DNA of 64,000 bases from Qaidamihabitans albus (GTDB lineage Bacteria; Actinomycetota; Actinomycetes; Mycobacteriales; Pseudonocardiaceae): positions 62,001 to 126,000 of the forward strand of contig NZ_JAEHOB010000006.1 of assembly GCF_016464705.1 (NCBI RefSeq). Direction: 5' to 3'. Position 1 is the stretch's first letter. Each line of letters starts with the position of its first letter. The notes under the pieces were generated by a model. The model searched no databases and was not told the DNA's origin. It saw only the letters and a list, made by a program, of their open reading frames with translations. A program made the translations under genes and the position numbers. Of the stretch, positions 49,946-61,339 are shown piece after piece.

Positions 49946-50314
49946 ATCTGGTTGCCGGTGGCGCAACAGCTCCAGGAACTGATCGGCCGACAGCACCTCA
50001 CGATGGAGCTTCTCCAGCCGCGCAGCGGGCGCCCGCACGTATCCCTTGCCGAACACCGGGGCTATCTGGCGGAGGCTCGCGCCCGCCTCCCGGGCGGCCA
50101 GCAGGGTCCAGTCGGACGCGTTCGCGCACGCCGTCGACGCCGCCCGGAGCTCGCCGAGCAGGCGGATCAGCTCGGCCGCGTCGATCTCCTCGGCACGCAC
50201 GGCGGCGGCCGTGTTCTCCAGCCAGGCCAGCACGTCGGCCGCCGTGACGGGAGCGGAAATCGGGGAGGACGAGGAGGACGGGGAGGACACGGAGGGCGCG
50301 GAGGACTCTGTCAT
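49940..50314 (-). CDS. Small helix-turn-helix protein, probable autoregulator
   Basis: 124 aa from the ATG at 50312-50314. The first 25 residues are Ser-rich and disordered. The centre is helical (AADVLAWLENTAAAVRAEEID), followed by a likely HTH (WTLLAAREAGASLRQIAPVFGKGYVRAPAARLEKL, about 69-103) of the type 'AREAG-S-R-IA..-G-....R'. No named family is recognised. A near-leaderless promoter with an operator overlapping its -10 lies directly upstream, and the same operator recurs before the downstream aldo/keto reductase gene. It probably controls this two-gene unit. Confidence 0.72.
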   Translation of the reverse strand: MTESSAPSVSSPSSSSSPISAPVTAADVLAWLENTAAAVRAEEIDAAELIRLLGELRAASTACANASDWTLLAAREAGASLRQIAPVFGKGYVRAPAARLEKLHREVLSADQFLELLRHRQPDV

Positions 50315-50322
50315 GGCGACAG

Positions 50323-50351
50323 AGTATAGGACGTTATACACCTCGTGTCAC
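50323..50351 (-). promoter_or_regulatory. Promoter of the HTH gene with operator copy 2
   Basis: On the minus strand: -35 GTGACA (50351-50346), 17-bp spacer, -10 TATACT (50328-50323), then 8 nt to the ATG at 50314, so the transcript is near-leaderless. The operator GTATAGGACGTTATAC (50324-50339, plus strand) covers the -10 and part of the spacer. A bound protein would block polymerase directly. Confidence 0.68.
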
Positions 50352-50414
50352 AATGCGGACCACCGGCACTGCGTTCTCGCAACGCCGGTGGCCCGCACCG
50401 GATGGCAGCGGCCG

Positions 50415-52235
50415 CTACAGGTACTGCCCCGTGTTGGTCGCGGTGTCGATCACCCGGCCGGAATCCTGGTTCTTGCCGGTCACGAGCGTGCGGATGTATA
50501 CGATCCGCTCGCCCTTCTTGCCGGAGATCCGGGCCCAGTCGTCCGGGTTGGTGGTGTTGGGCAGGTCCTCGTTCTCCGCGAACTCGTCGACGATCGCGTC
50601 CAGCAGGTGCTGCACGCGCAGGCCGGGCTGGTTAGTCTCCAGCACCGACTTGATCGCCGACTTCTTCGCCCGGTCCACGATGTTCTGGATCATCGCGCCC
50701 GAGTTGAAGTCACGGAAGTACAGGACCTCCTTGTCCCCGTTGGCGTAGGTGACCTCCAGGAACCGGTTCTCGTCGGTCTCCTCGTACATCCGCTCGACGG
50801 TGTGCTGGATCATCGCCTCCAGCGTCGCCTGCGTGTCCCCGCCGAACTCGGCGAGGTCGTCCGAGTGGATCGGCAGGCCGGGCGTGAGGTACTTGGAGAA
50901 GATGTCCTTCGCGCCCTCGGCGTCCGGCCGTTCGATCTTGATCTTCACGTCGAGCCGGCCCGGCCGCAGGATGGCCGGGTCGATCATGTCCTCGCGGTTG
51001 GAAGCGCCGATCACGATGACGTTCTCGAGCCCTTCGACACCGTCGATCTCCGAGAGCAGCTGCGGGACGATGGTGGTCTCCACGTCGGAGGACACCCCGC
51101 TGCCACGGGTCCGGAAGATCGACTCCATCTCGTCGAAGAAGACGATCACGGGCGTGCCGTCCGAGGCCTTCTCCCTGGCCCGCTGGAAGATCAGGCGGAT
51201 GTGCCGCTCGGTCTCCCCGACGAACTTGTTGAGCAGCTCGGGACCCTTGATGTTGAGGAAGAAGGACTTCACGTCCGAGGCCGAGTCGTGCCCGTTGCGG
51301 CCCTGGGCGACCTTCTTCGCCAGCGAGTTGGCGACCGCCTTGGCGATGAGCGTCTTCCCGCAGCCCGGAGGCCCGTAGAGCAGGACGCCCTTCGGCGGCC
51401 TGAGCTCGTACTCCAGGTACAGGTCGGAGTGCAGGAACGGCAGCTCCACGGCATCGCGGATCTGCTCGATCTGCCGGTAGAGACCTCCGATGTCCTCGTA
51501 GCGGACGTCCGGGACCTCCTCCAGCACCAGATCCTCGACCTCGGCCTTCGGGACCCGCTCGTAGGCGTAACCGGCCTTCGAGTCGACCAGCAGCGAATCA
51601 CCGGGCTTGAGGGTCTGCTCGCCGAGCGGATCGGCCAGCCACACGACGCGCTCCTCGTCCGCGTGTCCCACGACGAGGGCACGCGGGCTGCCGCCCTCGT
51701 TCTCCGGCAGCAGTACCTCGCGCAGCGCGCACACCTCGCCGGTGCGCTCGAAGTCGCCTCCCTCCACCACCGTGAGCGCCTCGTTGAGCCGCAACGACTG
51801 ACCGCGTCGCAACGAGTCGATCTCGACCGCCGGGGACACCGACACCCGCATCTTCCGGCCCGCGGTGTAGACGTCCACCGTGCTGTCCTCGTACGCGGCC
51901 ACGAAAACGCCGTAGCCACTCGGAGGTTGCGCGAGACGATCGACCTCTTCCCGCAGTGCCAGCAGCTGTCCCCGCGCCTCCCGCAGCGTCTCGACCAGCT
52001 TGTTATTACGCTCGGTAAGCTGACTTACACGCTCGGTCGCCTCGGCAAGTCGTTGCTCGAGCACTCGGTTCTGGCGGGGCGAGTCGGTCAGTTTCCGGCG
52101 CAGCAGAGCGACTTCTTCCTCGAGAAACCGGATCTGCCGTGCCTGCTCGCTCGTCGGGGTCCCCGCCGTTCCTGCTCCACTCGTATCTGAAGAGTCGGCC
52201 TCCTCGTGCCGACCTCCGGGAAGGTCGTGTTGCAT
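50415..52235 (-). CDS. mpa: Proteasome-associated ATPase Mpa/ARC
   Basis: 606 aa. The N-terminal coiled coil ([20 protein letters not shown]..., about 30-95) binds Pup, two OB domains follow (about 100-245), and the AAA module has Walker A GPPGCGKT, Walker [10 protein letters not shown], sensor and arginine-finger region ([26 protein letters not shown]) and [14 protein letters not shown]. The C-terminus is TGQYL, whose penultimate Tyr docks into the PrcA ring. It unfolds pupylated proteins and feeds them to the proteasome. AGGAGG lies 7 bp before the ATG. It is separated from dop by four inserted genes. Confidence 0.98.
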   Translation of the reverse strand: MQHDLPGGRHEEADSSDTSGAGTAGTPTSEQARQIRFLEEEVALLRRKLTDSPRQNRVLEQRLAEATERVSQLTERNNKLVETLREARGQLLALREEVDRLAQPPSGYGVFVAAYEDSTVDVYTAGRKMRVSVSPAVEIDSLRRGQSLRLNEALTVVEGGDFERTGEVCALREVLLPENEGGSPRALVVGHADEERVVWLADPLGEQTLKPGDSLLVDSKAGYAYERVPKAEVEDLVLEEVPDVRYEDIGGLYRQIEQIRDAVELPFLHSDLYLEYELRPPKGVLLYGPPGCGKTLIAKAVANSLAKKVAQGRNGHDSASDVKSFFLNIKGPELLNKFVGETERHIRLIFQRAREKASDGTPVIVFFDEMESIFRTRGSGVSSDVETTIVPQLLSEIDGVEGLENVIVIGASNREDMIDPAILRPGRLDVKIKIERPDAEGAKDIFSKYLTPGLPIHSDDLAEFGGDTQATLEAMIQHTVERMYEETDENRFLEVTYANGDKEVLYFRDFNSGAMIQNIVDRAKKSAIKSVLETNQPGLRVQHLLDAIVDEFAENEDLPNTTNPDDWARISGKKGERIVYIRTLVTGKNQDSGRVIDTATNTGQYL

Positions 52236-52554
52236 TTCGGCACCTCCTCGGAATGCTTTCTTTCCACGGTACCGGCGATCACCGACATGAAAAGCCCTTC
52301 CGCATCACAGGATCGGCGCGTCGCACGCCGGAAGGCGGCCGAACTCCGGCACAAGAGCCGACTCGGTGGCATGTCTCCGGCCCTGATCGTCACTGTCCGT
52401 CTGTACCCGCGACAGTCAGGCCGAAACGCCGAACCGGACAAAGCAGGCCGACGCGCCACACCGCGGCCAGGTGAAAGGCGGCGCCGCTAGCATCGGCTTC
52501 CGATCCACCGCGTGGAGCACGATTTCCGCAGGATGCGACCACAAAGGGGCACTC
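52236..52554. other. 319-bp divergent intergenic region
   Basis: No gene is supported here. The left edge holds the mpa ribosome site (CCTCCT complement at 52243-52248). The region before 52555 has AAAGGGG, a ribosome site for the right-hand gene, and a possible -10 TAGCAT (52489-52494) without a convincing -35. The frames open here have no plausible starts or recognisable protein character. It probably contains the two divergent promoters. Confidence 0.7.
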
Positions 52555-53370
52555 ATGACGTATCCGCCGCAACCGCAGGGCCCATCGGGTCCGGCGTGGC
52601 AACCGGGCCCGCACGGTCCGCAGGACGCGGGAAACCAGCCGGGCCCGCACGGCGGCACATCCGCCCCGGGCGGAGTACAGCCCCGATACGGTGGGCAAAC
52701 CGGGCCGGACCCAACACAACAATTTGGCCAACCAGGCCCTTACGGGCCGCAGAACCCGCCACCGTACGGGCCACCGCAGCCAGGCTTCCCCGGCGGACCG
52801 GGTGGCGAGCCCCCGCGCAGGAGGAAGACCGGGCTCATCGTCACGCTGGCGATCGCCGCGGTGCTCGTCGTCGCGGGCGCGGTGGCGCTCGTCCTGCTGC
52901 TCACCCGCGAGGACGACCAGGCGCGGCCGGAGTCCGCCGGCGCCGCCCCCGTTTCGAGCGAGGCACCGTCCGCGACGGCCGCGCCGCAGGCACCCACCGG
53001 GCCCGAGCACTCCGAGCCGGCCGAGCCCCCTGTGTCCCAGCCCCCTGTGTCGTCCCAGCCCGGAGTACCGGACGACCAGGGACAGCCGGCTCCCGGCGGG
53101 CGGGCCACCAACCAGGAACTCGCCGACGCCGTGATCGTGGCCTTCAACGGTCAGGACGGCCGGGCACTGCGCGACATGGTCTGCCCCAGCGTCAAGGACG
53201 CCAAGGAGCCGTCCATCCCCGGCGACCTCACCGCCGAGCTCCTCGACGTGACCGAGGGGGCGGGCACCGGGAAGATCTCGTTCCGGCTCACCTCCGGCGG
53301 TCAGGCGCAGGACGGCAGCTTCGCGACGAAGCAGGAGGGCGGGACGTGGTGCCTGTCCGGCCCGGCCTGA
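52555..53370 (+). CDS. Pro/Gly-rich single-pass membrane protein
   Basis: 271 aa from the ATG at 52555; the frame is open upstream but has no ribosome site there. Residues 1-90 are Pro/Gly/Gln-rich and cytoplasmic, one transmembrane helix follows (KTGLIVTLAIAAVLVVAGAVALVLLLT), then a Pro/Ser-rich linker and a C-terminal domain of about 90 residues (NQELADAVIVAFNGQDGRALRDMVCPSVKDAKEP..., ending GGTWCLSGPA) resembling the DUF4878/NTF2-like folds of secreted actinobacterial proteins. Function unknown. It is convergent with trmI, 3 bp apart. Confidence 0.83.
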   Translation: MTYPPQPQGPSGPAWQPGPHGPQDAGNQPGPHGGTSAPGGVQPRYGGQTGPDPTQQFGQPGPYGPQNPPPYGPPQPGFPGGPGGEPPRRRKTGLIVTLAIAAVLVVAGAVALVLLLTREDDQARPESAGAAPVSSEAPSATAAPQAPTGPEHSEPAEPPVSQPPVSSQPGVPDDQGQPAPGGRATNQELADAVIVAFNGQDGRALRDMVCPSVKDAKEPSIPGDLTAELLDVTEGAGTGKISFRLTSGGQAQDGSFATKQEGGTWCLSGPA

Positions 53371-53373
53371 GCG

Positions 53374-55423
<2,050 letters not shown>

Positions 55424-55539
55424 CAGCAGAGCGTAAATCGTGCGGTGTTGGACGGGGGTGACCTGTGGGCGTGTCCGCGCATCGCCCGGCCCCACGACGT
55501 TACCGGGAGTTGTCGTACCGGAGCGTTACGCTGCCGGGC

Positions 55540-56448
55540 ATGGCAGAGGGCACGACCAGTACAGCCACGGCGACCGTCCCGAACCCGGCGCCGGAGGGCG
55601 CCGAACGCGTCCGCAGGCCGGCCCTGTCGCCGTCCCGGGCGAGCGACTTCAAGCAGTGCCCGCTGCTCTACCGCTTCCGTGCGGTGGACCGGCTACCGGA
55701 GGTGCCCACCAAGGCCCAGGTGCGCGGGACGCTCGTGCACTCCGTGCTGGAGCGGCTGTTCTCGCTGCCCCGGGACGAGCGGGTACCCGCCCGCGCCAGG
55801 GAACTGCTGCGACCGATGTGGACGGAGCTGTCCCAGGAACGTCCTGAGTGGACGGAACTCTTCGCCGACGACGATTCCCGTGGGGAGAGCGAATGGCTCG
55901 ACTCCGCGACACAGCTCGTCGATGCCTACTTCGGACTCGAGGATCCCAGCAGGCTCGACCCGGAGGCGTGCGAACTGCACGTGGAGACCGAACTCGGCTC
56001 CGGCGTGCTCCTGCGTGGCTACATCGACCGGCTCGACGTGGCGCCGACCGGCGAGATCCGGGTGGTGGACTACAAGACCGGTACCGCGCCACGGCAGATC
56101 GGCGAGGCCAAGGCGATGTTCCAGATGAAGTTCTACGCCGTGGTGCTGTGGCGGCTGCGCGGTGAGGTACCGCGGCAGCTCAAGCTGATGTACCTCACCG
56201 ACGGCCAGGAACTCGCCTACACGCCCGACGAGCCCGAGCTCGTTCGCTTCGAGCGAACCCTCGAGGCCATCTGGCAGGCGATCCTGCGGGCCGGCAGGAC
56301 CGGTGACTTCCGGCCCAGTCCCAGCAAACTCTGCGGCTGGTGCAGCCACCAGTCGCGGTGTCCCGAGTTCGGCGGCACGCCACCGGAGTACCCGGGTTGG
56401 CCCGAGCCAGACCCCGGCGAAGAATCAGTCCTCGACCGCGCGGACTGA
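55540..56448 (+). CDS. RecB-like PD-(D/E)XK exonuclease with Fe-S cysteines
   Basis: 302 aa from the ATG at 55540. The nuclease core has GTLVHSVLERLF (His), GYIDRLDVAPTGEIRVVDYKTG (Asp and the DYK catalytic motif) and EAKAMFQMKFYAVVLW. A Cys near the N-terminus (FKQCPLLYRFR) and three near the C-terminus (CGWCSHQSRC) form the AddB/Cas4-type 4Fe-4S site. It is a single-domain protein without a helicase. It corresponds to Rv2119 in position. Role in DNA repair is likely; no CRISPR locus is present, so a Cas4 role is not supported. Confidence 0.93.
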   Translation: MAEGTTSTATATVPNPAPEGAERVRRPALSPSRASDFKQCPLLYRFRAVDRLPEVPTKAQVRGTLVHSVLERLFSLPRDERVPARARELLRPMWTELSQERPEWTELFADDDSRGESEWLDSATQLVDAYFGLEDPSRLDPEACELHVETELGSGVLLRGYIDRLDVAPTGEIRVVDYKTGTAPRQIGEAKAMFQMKFYAVVLWRLRGEVPRQLKLMYLTDGQELAYTPDEPELVRFERTLEAIWQAILRAGRTGDFRPSPSKLCGWCSHQSRCPEFGGTPPEYPGWPEPDPGEESVLDRAD

Positions 56449-56514
56449 CACGTCCGGTGAAGGCCCACGATCGCGTCGCGCGCTTTCGAGGGCACCGACC
56501 GAGAAGGAGACCCC

Positions 56515-57291
56515 GTGGCCGACGCGTTCTATCTCCCCCGAGGGGAAGGGCGGTTCCTGCCCACCGAGCACACGTCCGGTCCGTGGGCGCCCGACGCCCA
56601 GCACTTCGGGCCGCCCTCGGCACTGCTGGTGCGCGCGCTGGAGGAGATCCCGGCCGAACGCGAGTCATTGCTCGGCCGGGTCACCATCGAGATCCTCGGT
56701 CCCGCGCCGCTCACCGAGCTCTCGGTGCGGGCCACCGTGGACCGGCCCGGCCGGTCCGTCGAGCTGCTCTCGGCGGAGCTCGCCGCGGGCGCGCGCACCG
56801 TGGCGCGTGCCTCGGCGTGGCGGCTCGCCGGCTCCGACACCACCGAGATCGCCGCCGGCGCCGCCGAGCCGCTCCCCTCGCCCGGCGGGTGCCCTGAGGC
56901 GGAGTGGCCCGACGACTGGCTGGGCGGCTACCTGCATGCGATGGAGTGGCGGGTGGCAGGCGGCTCCATCGTGCGGCCCGGTTCCGCCGCGGTCTGGGCC
57001 CGGCAGCGGGTGTCTCTCGTCGACGGCGAGAAGCCGAGCCCGCTGCAACGGCTGTTCACGGTGGCCGACTCGGGCAACGGCGTCTCCAACCGGCTCGATC
57101 CGCTCACCTGGTGGTTCATCAACTCGGAGCTGACCGTGCACGTGCATCGCGAGCCGGAGGGCGAGTGGATCGGGCTCGACGCCACCACGATCGTCGGCCC
57201 GCAGGGCGTCGGCACGGCCACCAGCAGACTGCATGACACGGCCGGGCAGACAGCCACCGGAACGCAGGCGCTACTGGTCCGGCGGCGCTGA
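56515..57291 (+). CDS. Acyl-CoA thioesterase-like protein
   Basis: 258 aa, GTG start with AAGGAG upstream. It has the double hot-dog arrangement of TesB-like proteins: the first half FGPPSALLVRALEEIPAERESLLGRVTIEILGPAPLTELSVRATVDRPGRSVELLSAEL, and the second half GVSNRLDPLTWWFINSELTVHVHREPEGEWIGLDATTIVGPQGVGTATSRLHD. The Asp and Gln/Thr positions are plausible but not certain. It may hydrolyse acyl-CoA esters in the cytoplasm. It lies between the RecB-like gene and the ParA gene, all in the same direction. Confidence 0.85.
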   Translation: MADAFYLPRGEGRFLPTEHTSGPWAPDAQHFGPPSALLVRALEEIPAERESLLGRVTIEILGPAPLTELSVRATVDRPGRSVELLSAELAAGARTVARASAWRLAGSDTTEIAAGAAEPLPSPGGCPEAEWPDDWLGGYLHAMEWRVAGGSIVRPGSAAVWARQRVSLVDGEKPSPLQRLFTVADSGNGVSNRLDPLTWWFINSELTVHVHREPEGEWIGLDATTIVGPQGVGTATSRLHDTAGQTATGTQALLVRRR

Positions 57292-57395
57292 TGGGACACC
57301 CGGCCGTGGTCAACACACTCGCTGTGCTCCCGGCGCGCTCGCCCGAGATCTACTAGCCTGCTTGCCAAACCACGAGACCTGGGAGCTGGCGCAGA

Positions 57396-58322
57396 GTGCA
57401 GATCACCTCGGTGGTCAACCAGAAAGGCGGGGTCGGCAAGACCTCGCTCAGTGTCGGCGCCGCCGCCGCGCTCGCCGAGTGCGGCCGCAGGGTGCTGCTC
57501 ATCGACCTCGACCCGCAGGGCCACGCGACCACCGAGCTGCTCGGGCTACCCGAGGCGGCCCCGGACGCGCCCAGCCTCGCCAGAGCCCTCACCAAGACGT
57601 GGAAGGGGCCGGTCGAGGACCTGATCGTGTCGCATCGCCGCAGCAACGTCGGGGCGGGCGGGGCGTTCGACGTCATCCCCACCTCACCGGGGATGTTCGA
57701 CCTGGTGCGCAGGCTCGACCAGTTCCGGGTGCCCGGCTGGCAACTGGCGAGGGTGATCCAGTTCGCCAACTACGACCACATCATCATCGACTGCCCGCCC
57801 GCGCTCGACGTGCTCACCAACAACGCGCTCATGGCCACCCACGGCATCCTCGTGCCGGTGCAGCCGGACCGCACGAGTATCCGGGCACTGCGGTTGATGC
57901 GCGAGCAGATCAGCTACCTCGAGAAGGCCGTGAACCGGTCGCCGATCGCCTACTACGGGCTCGTGCCCGGCCTCTACCGCAGGCCCATTTCCGGCTACGC
58001 CGCCGCGGCGCTGCAGGAGCTGCACGGCTTCGGCATCCCCGTGCTGCCGCACCTGCCGCTCGGCGTCGTGATGAACGAGGCAGCCGCTCGCGGGATGCCG
58101 GTGACCACGTTCGCGCCGGAGACCGTGCAGGCCGTCGCGTTCCGGCAGATCGCGCAGACCCTCGACTCGGTGGTCGGGCAGCACCACGCGCCACCGCCGC
58201 CCGACGAGGAGTTCGTCTTCGAGGACTTCATCGCCGATGTCTCCGAGGCCCGCGACGCCAACGACAACGGTGCCCGGCGCAAGCTCTACGACCTGCTGCC
58301 GAAACGTCCCCGCCCCCGCTAG
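57396..58322 (+). CDS. Orphan ParA/MinD-like ATPase
   Basis: 308 aa, GTG start with GGGAG upstream. A deviant Walker A KGGVGKTSLSVG (residues 10-21), switch I IDLDPQGHATTELLG and Walker B HIIIDCPPALDVLTNNAL are typical of ParA. No parB or parS-like gene is adjacent, so it is an orphan; such proteins position chemoreceptors, carboxysome-like or division structures, or act in plasmid-like loci. The C-terminal 45 residues (DEEFVFEDFIADVSEARDANDNGARRKLYDLLPKRPRPR) are unusual and may bind a partner. The downstream spacer holds repeat copy D. Confidence 0.92.
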   Translation: MQITSVVNQKGGVGKTSLSVGAAAALAECGRRVLLIDLDPQGHATTELLGLPEAAPDAPSLARALTKTWKGPVEDLIVSHRRSNVGAGGAFDVIPTSPGMFDLVRRLDQFRVPGWQLARVIQFANYDHIIIDCPPALDVLTNNALMATHGILVPVQPDRTSIRALRLMREQISYLEKAVNRSPIAYYGLVPGLYRRPISGYAAAALQELHGFGIPVLPHLPLGVVMNEAAARGMPVTTFAPETVQAVAFRQIAQTLDSVVGQHHAPPPPDEEFVFEDFIADVSEARDANDNGARRKLYDLLPKRPRPR

Positions 58323-58369
58323 CCCGGCGCGTCCGCGCGTCACCCCACATGTGTCCCGCAGGTCACCGG

Positions 58370-58439
58370 TCGTGAGTGCGTAACAGTGTTCTAACTCGCG
58401 TACGCACTCACGAGAGGTGACCAGGCACAACGCCGCGCC
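58370..58439 (+). repeat. 44-bp palindromic repeat, copy D, with 26-bp flank
   Basis: The palindrome is 58370-58413 with core GTTCTAAC on the plus strand. The following 26 bp (58414-58439) are identical, inverted, to the flank of copy C at 38793-38818. It lies between convergent parA-like and AEC transporter genes. Confidence 0.9.
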
Positions 58440-58445
58440 TGCTCG

Positions 58446-59387
58446 CTAGCCGAGCAGTACGGCGATCAGGGACAGCGTGCCCATCGACACCAGGGTGGAC
58501 AGCAGCACGCAGTCACGGATGAACCGGACGTCGATGTGGTAGCGGCTGGCCGCGATGAACACGTTCTGCGCGGTGGGCAGCGCCGAGCACAGCACCGCGG
58601 CCAGCAGCGCGGGCCGGGGCAGGTCCAGCAGCAGGCCGACACCAAGGGCCGTCGCGGGCTGCAGGATCGTCTTCAACACCACCACGATCAGCCGTTCGGA
58701 AAGCCGCCGCTCACCGGTGTCACCAGGCAGCGTGACCCCGGTCGTTCCCGCGCGCAGCGACATGCCCAGCACCAGCAGCGCCACCGCCACCCCGGCATCG
58801 CCGAGGGTGTGGATCGGCTGGAGGACAACCTCCGGCAGCCGCAGGCCCGTCGTGCCCACGAGGACGCCGAGCAGCGAAGCCGCGATGATCGGATTGCGCA
58901 CCGGGAGCAGCAGCAGCGTGCGCCACCGGCCCCCGTCCGCGTGGGGTCGCCCGGCCTCCAGCAGCGCCAGCATCGAGGGCATCATGAACAGCGTCTGGAG
59001 CAGCAGCACCGCGACGATGAACGACACGTCGCCGAGCACGGTGAGCACGACGGGGACGCCGAGGTTGGCCGCGTTGATGTAGCACGAGGCCATGCCGGAC
59101 ACGGTCCGCTCGGCGATGCCCCGGCGGAACACCGTCCAGGACAGCGCCGCGCCGATCAGGCCGGTCGTCGCCGTCGCGGCCGCGAACGCCAGCAGGCCCG
59201 GGTTCAGCAACGCCGTGAACGGCGTGTCGACGAGCGTGCTGAACAGCACCGCCGGCATCGCGACGTTGAACGCGAACCTCGTCAGCACCGTGTCGGCCCG
59301 CTCGCCCAGCACGGTGAAGCGGCTGAGCAGGTAACCGAGCCCGGTCAGCGACCAGATCGGGGCGAAGGCGACGAGCGCCCCCGTCAC
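58446..59387 (-). CDS. AEC-family (auxin efflux carrier-like) transporter
   Basis: 313 aa with about nine or ten transmembrane helices in two five-helix halves. Family motifs are [59 protein letters not shown] and [15 protein letters not shown]. It may export organic acids or other anions. It overlaps hisG by 4 bp and is the last gene of the hisE-hisG operon, as in M. tuberculosis (Rv2120c). It may serve histidine-pathway or malonate-type export; the substrate is unknown. Confidence 0.92.
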   Translation of the reverse strand: MTGALVAFAPIWSLTGLGYLLSRFTVLGERADTVLTRFAFNVAMPAVLFSTLVDTPFTALLNPGLLAFAAATATTGLIGAALSWTVFRRGIAERTVSGMASCYINAANLGVPVVLTVLGDVSFIVAVLLLQTLFMMPSMLALLEAGRPHADGGRWRTLLLLPVRNPIIAASLLGVLVGTTGLRLPEVVLQPIHTLGDAGVAVALLVLGMSLRAGTTGVTLPGDTGERRLSERLIVVVLKTILQPATALGVGLLLDLPRPALLAAVLCSALPTAQNVFIAASRYHIDVRFIRDCVLLSTLVSMGTLSLIAVLLG

Positions 59388-60229
59388 AGCCGGCAGGCGC
59401 GAATGTCCGAGGCCAGGACCGCCCTGGCCCCGGCGGCGGCGAGCTCGTCCATGATGGAGTTGACCAGCTTGCGCGGCACCATCGCCCGCACGGCCACCCA
59501 GTCCTTGTGCGCCAGCGGCGCGACGGTCGGCGACTCGAGCCCCGGTGTGATCGGAATGACCGTTTCCAGCAGCTCCCGCGGGCAGTCGTAGTCCAGCATC
59601 ATGTACTGCTGGGCGAACACGACCCCCTGGAGCCGCGCCGCCAGCTGCGCTCTCGGCTTCGACTCCTCGGAGCCGGCGCGGTGCACCAGCACCGCCTCGG
59701 ACACGCAGATCGGGTCCCCGAAGGCCACCAGGTTGTGCTGGCGCAGTGTGCGCCCCGAGCCGACCACGTCGGCGATCGCGTCGGCGACGCCGAGCTGCAC
59801 CGAGATCTCCACGGCGCCGTCGAGCCGGATGACCTCGGCCTCGACACCCTGCCTGGTGAGATCGTCGTGGACCAGCCGCGGGTACGACGTCGCGAGTCGC
59901 TTGCCGTGCAGGTCGGCGACCTTCCAGTCGCGGCCGTCCGGTGCGGCGTAGCGGAACGTCGAGCCGCCGAAGCCGAGCGACAGCGTCTCCGCGACCGGCG
60001 CACCCGAGTCGAGCGCCAGGTCGCGGCCGGTGATGCCGAGATCCAGATCGCCGGAGCCGACGTAGATCGGGATGTCCTTCGGGCGCAGGAAGAAGAACTC
60101 GACCTCGTTGACCGGGTCGAGCACGGTCAGGTCCCGCTGCTCATGCCGCTGCCGGTACCCCGCCTCGCCGAGCATCTCCGACGCAGGCCCGGCCAGCGCT
60201 CCCTTGTTCGGCACCGCGACACGCAGCAT
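59384..60229 (-). CDS. hisG: ATP phosphoribosyltransferase HisG (long form)
   Basis: 281 aa from the ATG at 60227-60229 with GGGAGGAG upstream. It joins ATP and PRPP in the first step of histidine synthesis. The long form has the catalytic domain ([46 protein letters not shown]) and the C-terminal regulatory ACT-like domain ([51 protein letters not shown]) that binds histidine for feedback inhibition. It follows hisE by 35 bp, and its stop overlaps the AEC gene by 4 bp. Confidence 0.97.
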   Translation of the reverse strand: MLRVAVPNKGALAGPASEMLGEAGYRQRHEQRDLTVLDPVNEVEFFFLRPKDIPIYVGSGDLDLGITGRDLALDSGAPVAETLSLGFGGSTFRYAAPDGRDWKVADLHGKRLATSYPRLVHDDLTRQGVEAEVIRLDGAVEISVQLGVADAIADVVGSGRTLRQHNLVAFGDPICVSEAVLVHRAGSEESKPRAQLAARLQGVVFAQQYMMLDYDCPRELLETVIPITPGLESPTVAPLAHKDWVAVRAMVPRKLVNSIMDELAAAGARAVLASDIRACRL

Positions 60230-60264
60230 CCCCGACTCCTCCCTCGAACCATTTCCCGCGACGT

Positions 60265-60528
60265 TCACAGGTACCGGTAGACGTCCTCCACGGACACACC
60301 CCGGCCCAGCATCAGCACCTGCACCCGGTAGAGCAGCTGCGAGATCTCCTCGGCGAGCCGCTCGTCGGACTCGTGCTCGGCGGCGATCCACACCTCGCCC
60401 GCCTCTTCCAGCACCTTCTTGCCCTGCGCGTGCACACCAGCGTCCAGTGCGGCCACGGTCCCCGAGCCCGGTGGCCGGCTGCGGGCGCGCTCGGCAAGCT
60501 CGGCGTACAGCTCCTCGAAGGTCTTCAC
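60265..60528 (-). CDS. hisE: Phosphoribosyl-ATP pyrophosphohydrolase HisE
   Basis: 87 aa from the GTG at 60526-60528, preceded by GGAAGGATT; the ATG at 60544-60546 would add MEGFSA, which also occurs in some homologues. It hydrolyses PR-ATP in the second histidine step. The fold is an all-alpha MazG-like protein: [73 protein letters not shown], with the acidic EEAGE and EEIS metal ligands. Stand-alone HisE next to hisG is the normal actinobacterial order. Confidence 0.96.
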   Translation of the reverse strand: MKTFEELYAELAERARSRPPGSGTVAALDAGVHAQGKKVLEEAGEVWIAAEHESDERLAEEISQLLYRVQVLMLGRGVSVEDVYRYL

Positions 60529-60598
60529 GGCGCTGAATCCTTCCATCCGCCGGCGACGAGCCCGCTGGCGGGCCGCCACGCTGCGCCGCACGTCACGC

Positions 60599-60642
60599 TC
60601 GTGAGTGGCCACGCGCGTTCTAACTCGTGTGGCCACTCACGA
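60599..60642 (+). repeat. 44-bp palindromic repeat, copy E
   Basis: Arms TCGTGAGTG and CACTCACGA with core GTTCTAAC on the plus strand; the inner bases GCCAC and GTGGC also pair. It lies between the end of the HAD gene (60653) and the hisE start region, all on the minus strand, and is the only copy not between convergent genes. The flank GGTGACCAG resembles that of copy D. Confidence 0.9.
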
Positions 60643-60652
60643 GGGTGACCAG

Positions 60653-61330
60653 CTAGAGCAGCCGCGCGAGGGACAGGGCGTCGACGCCCACCAGCGACGA
60701 GCGGAACGTACGCCGCGTTCCGGGCTCGACCCGCACGTCGTTGGGCACGACGAGCACGGAGCAGCCCGCCGCCACCGCCGACTCGGTGCCGGGCGGCGAG
60801 TCCTCCACCGCCACGCAACGCTCCGGATCGGCGCCCAGCAGCCGCGCCGCCCGCAGGTAGGGCTCCGGATGCGGCTTGTTCAGCCCGTCCACCTCGTCGC
60901 CGCACACGGTGACGTCGAAGAACTCCCGGCCGATCGTGTCCAGGGCCAGCTCCGTCAGCGACCTTTCGGTGGAGGTGACCAGTGCCGATGCGATCCCCGC
61001 CGACCTGACCGCGGCGAGCGCCTCCCTGGCTCCGGGCCGCCACGGCAGCTCGTCCGCGAACAGGGTGGCGGTGTGCGCACGGATCCACTCCCCCACCTCG
61101 GTGACCGACTCCGCGCTGACCGGCCGTCCCGTCGCGCCGAGCAGGTACCGTGCGGTGCTGGCCATATTGGAGCCGACGAGCGTGGCGCGCTGCTGTTCCG
61201 ACAGCTCGCCGCCGAGCCAGTTCGCCGCCTCGTACAGGGCCACGTCCCACAGCTTCTCGGTATCGACGAGCGTGCCGTCCATATCCCAGAGCACCGCGGC
61301 CGGGCCGTCCACATCGGACGGTCGAGTCAC
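60653..61330 (-). CDS. HAD-superfamily phosphatase (beta-phosphoglucomutase-like)
   Basis: 225 aa, GTG start with GGAGAG upstream. Motif I is LWDMDGTLVDTEKLW (Asp nucleophile and general acid), motif II SALVTSTERS, motif III Lys in DGLNKPHPEPYL, motif IV VAVEDSPPGTESAVAAG. The helical C1 cap (about 20-90) fits phosphoglycolate phosphatase or beta-phosphoglucomutase-like members. The substrate is unknown. It begins 9 bp after metH ends, so it is co-transcribed with metH. Confidence 0.92.
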   Translation of the reverse strand: MTRPSDVDGPAAVLWDMDGTLVDTEKLWDVALYEAANWLGGELSEQQRATLVGSNMASTARYLLGATGRPVSAESVTEVGEWIRAHTATLFADELPWRPGAREALAAVRSAGIASALVTSTERSLTELALDTIGREFFDVTVCGDEVDGLNKPHPEPYLRAARLLGADPERCVAVEDSPPGTESAVAAGCSVLVVPNDVRVEPGTRRTFRSSLVGVDALSLARLL

Positions 61331-61339
61331 ATCCCTCTC

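Noticed and set aside
52236-52554. Short open frames between mpa and the membrane protein gene
   Set aside because: All lack ribosome sites and protein character; they overlap the mpa leader or coding strand.
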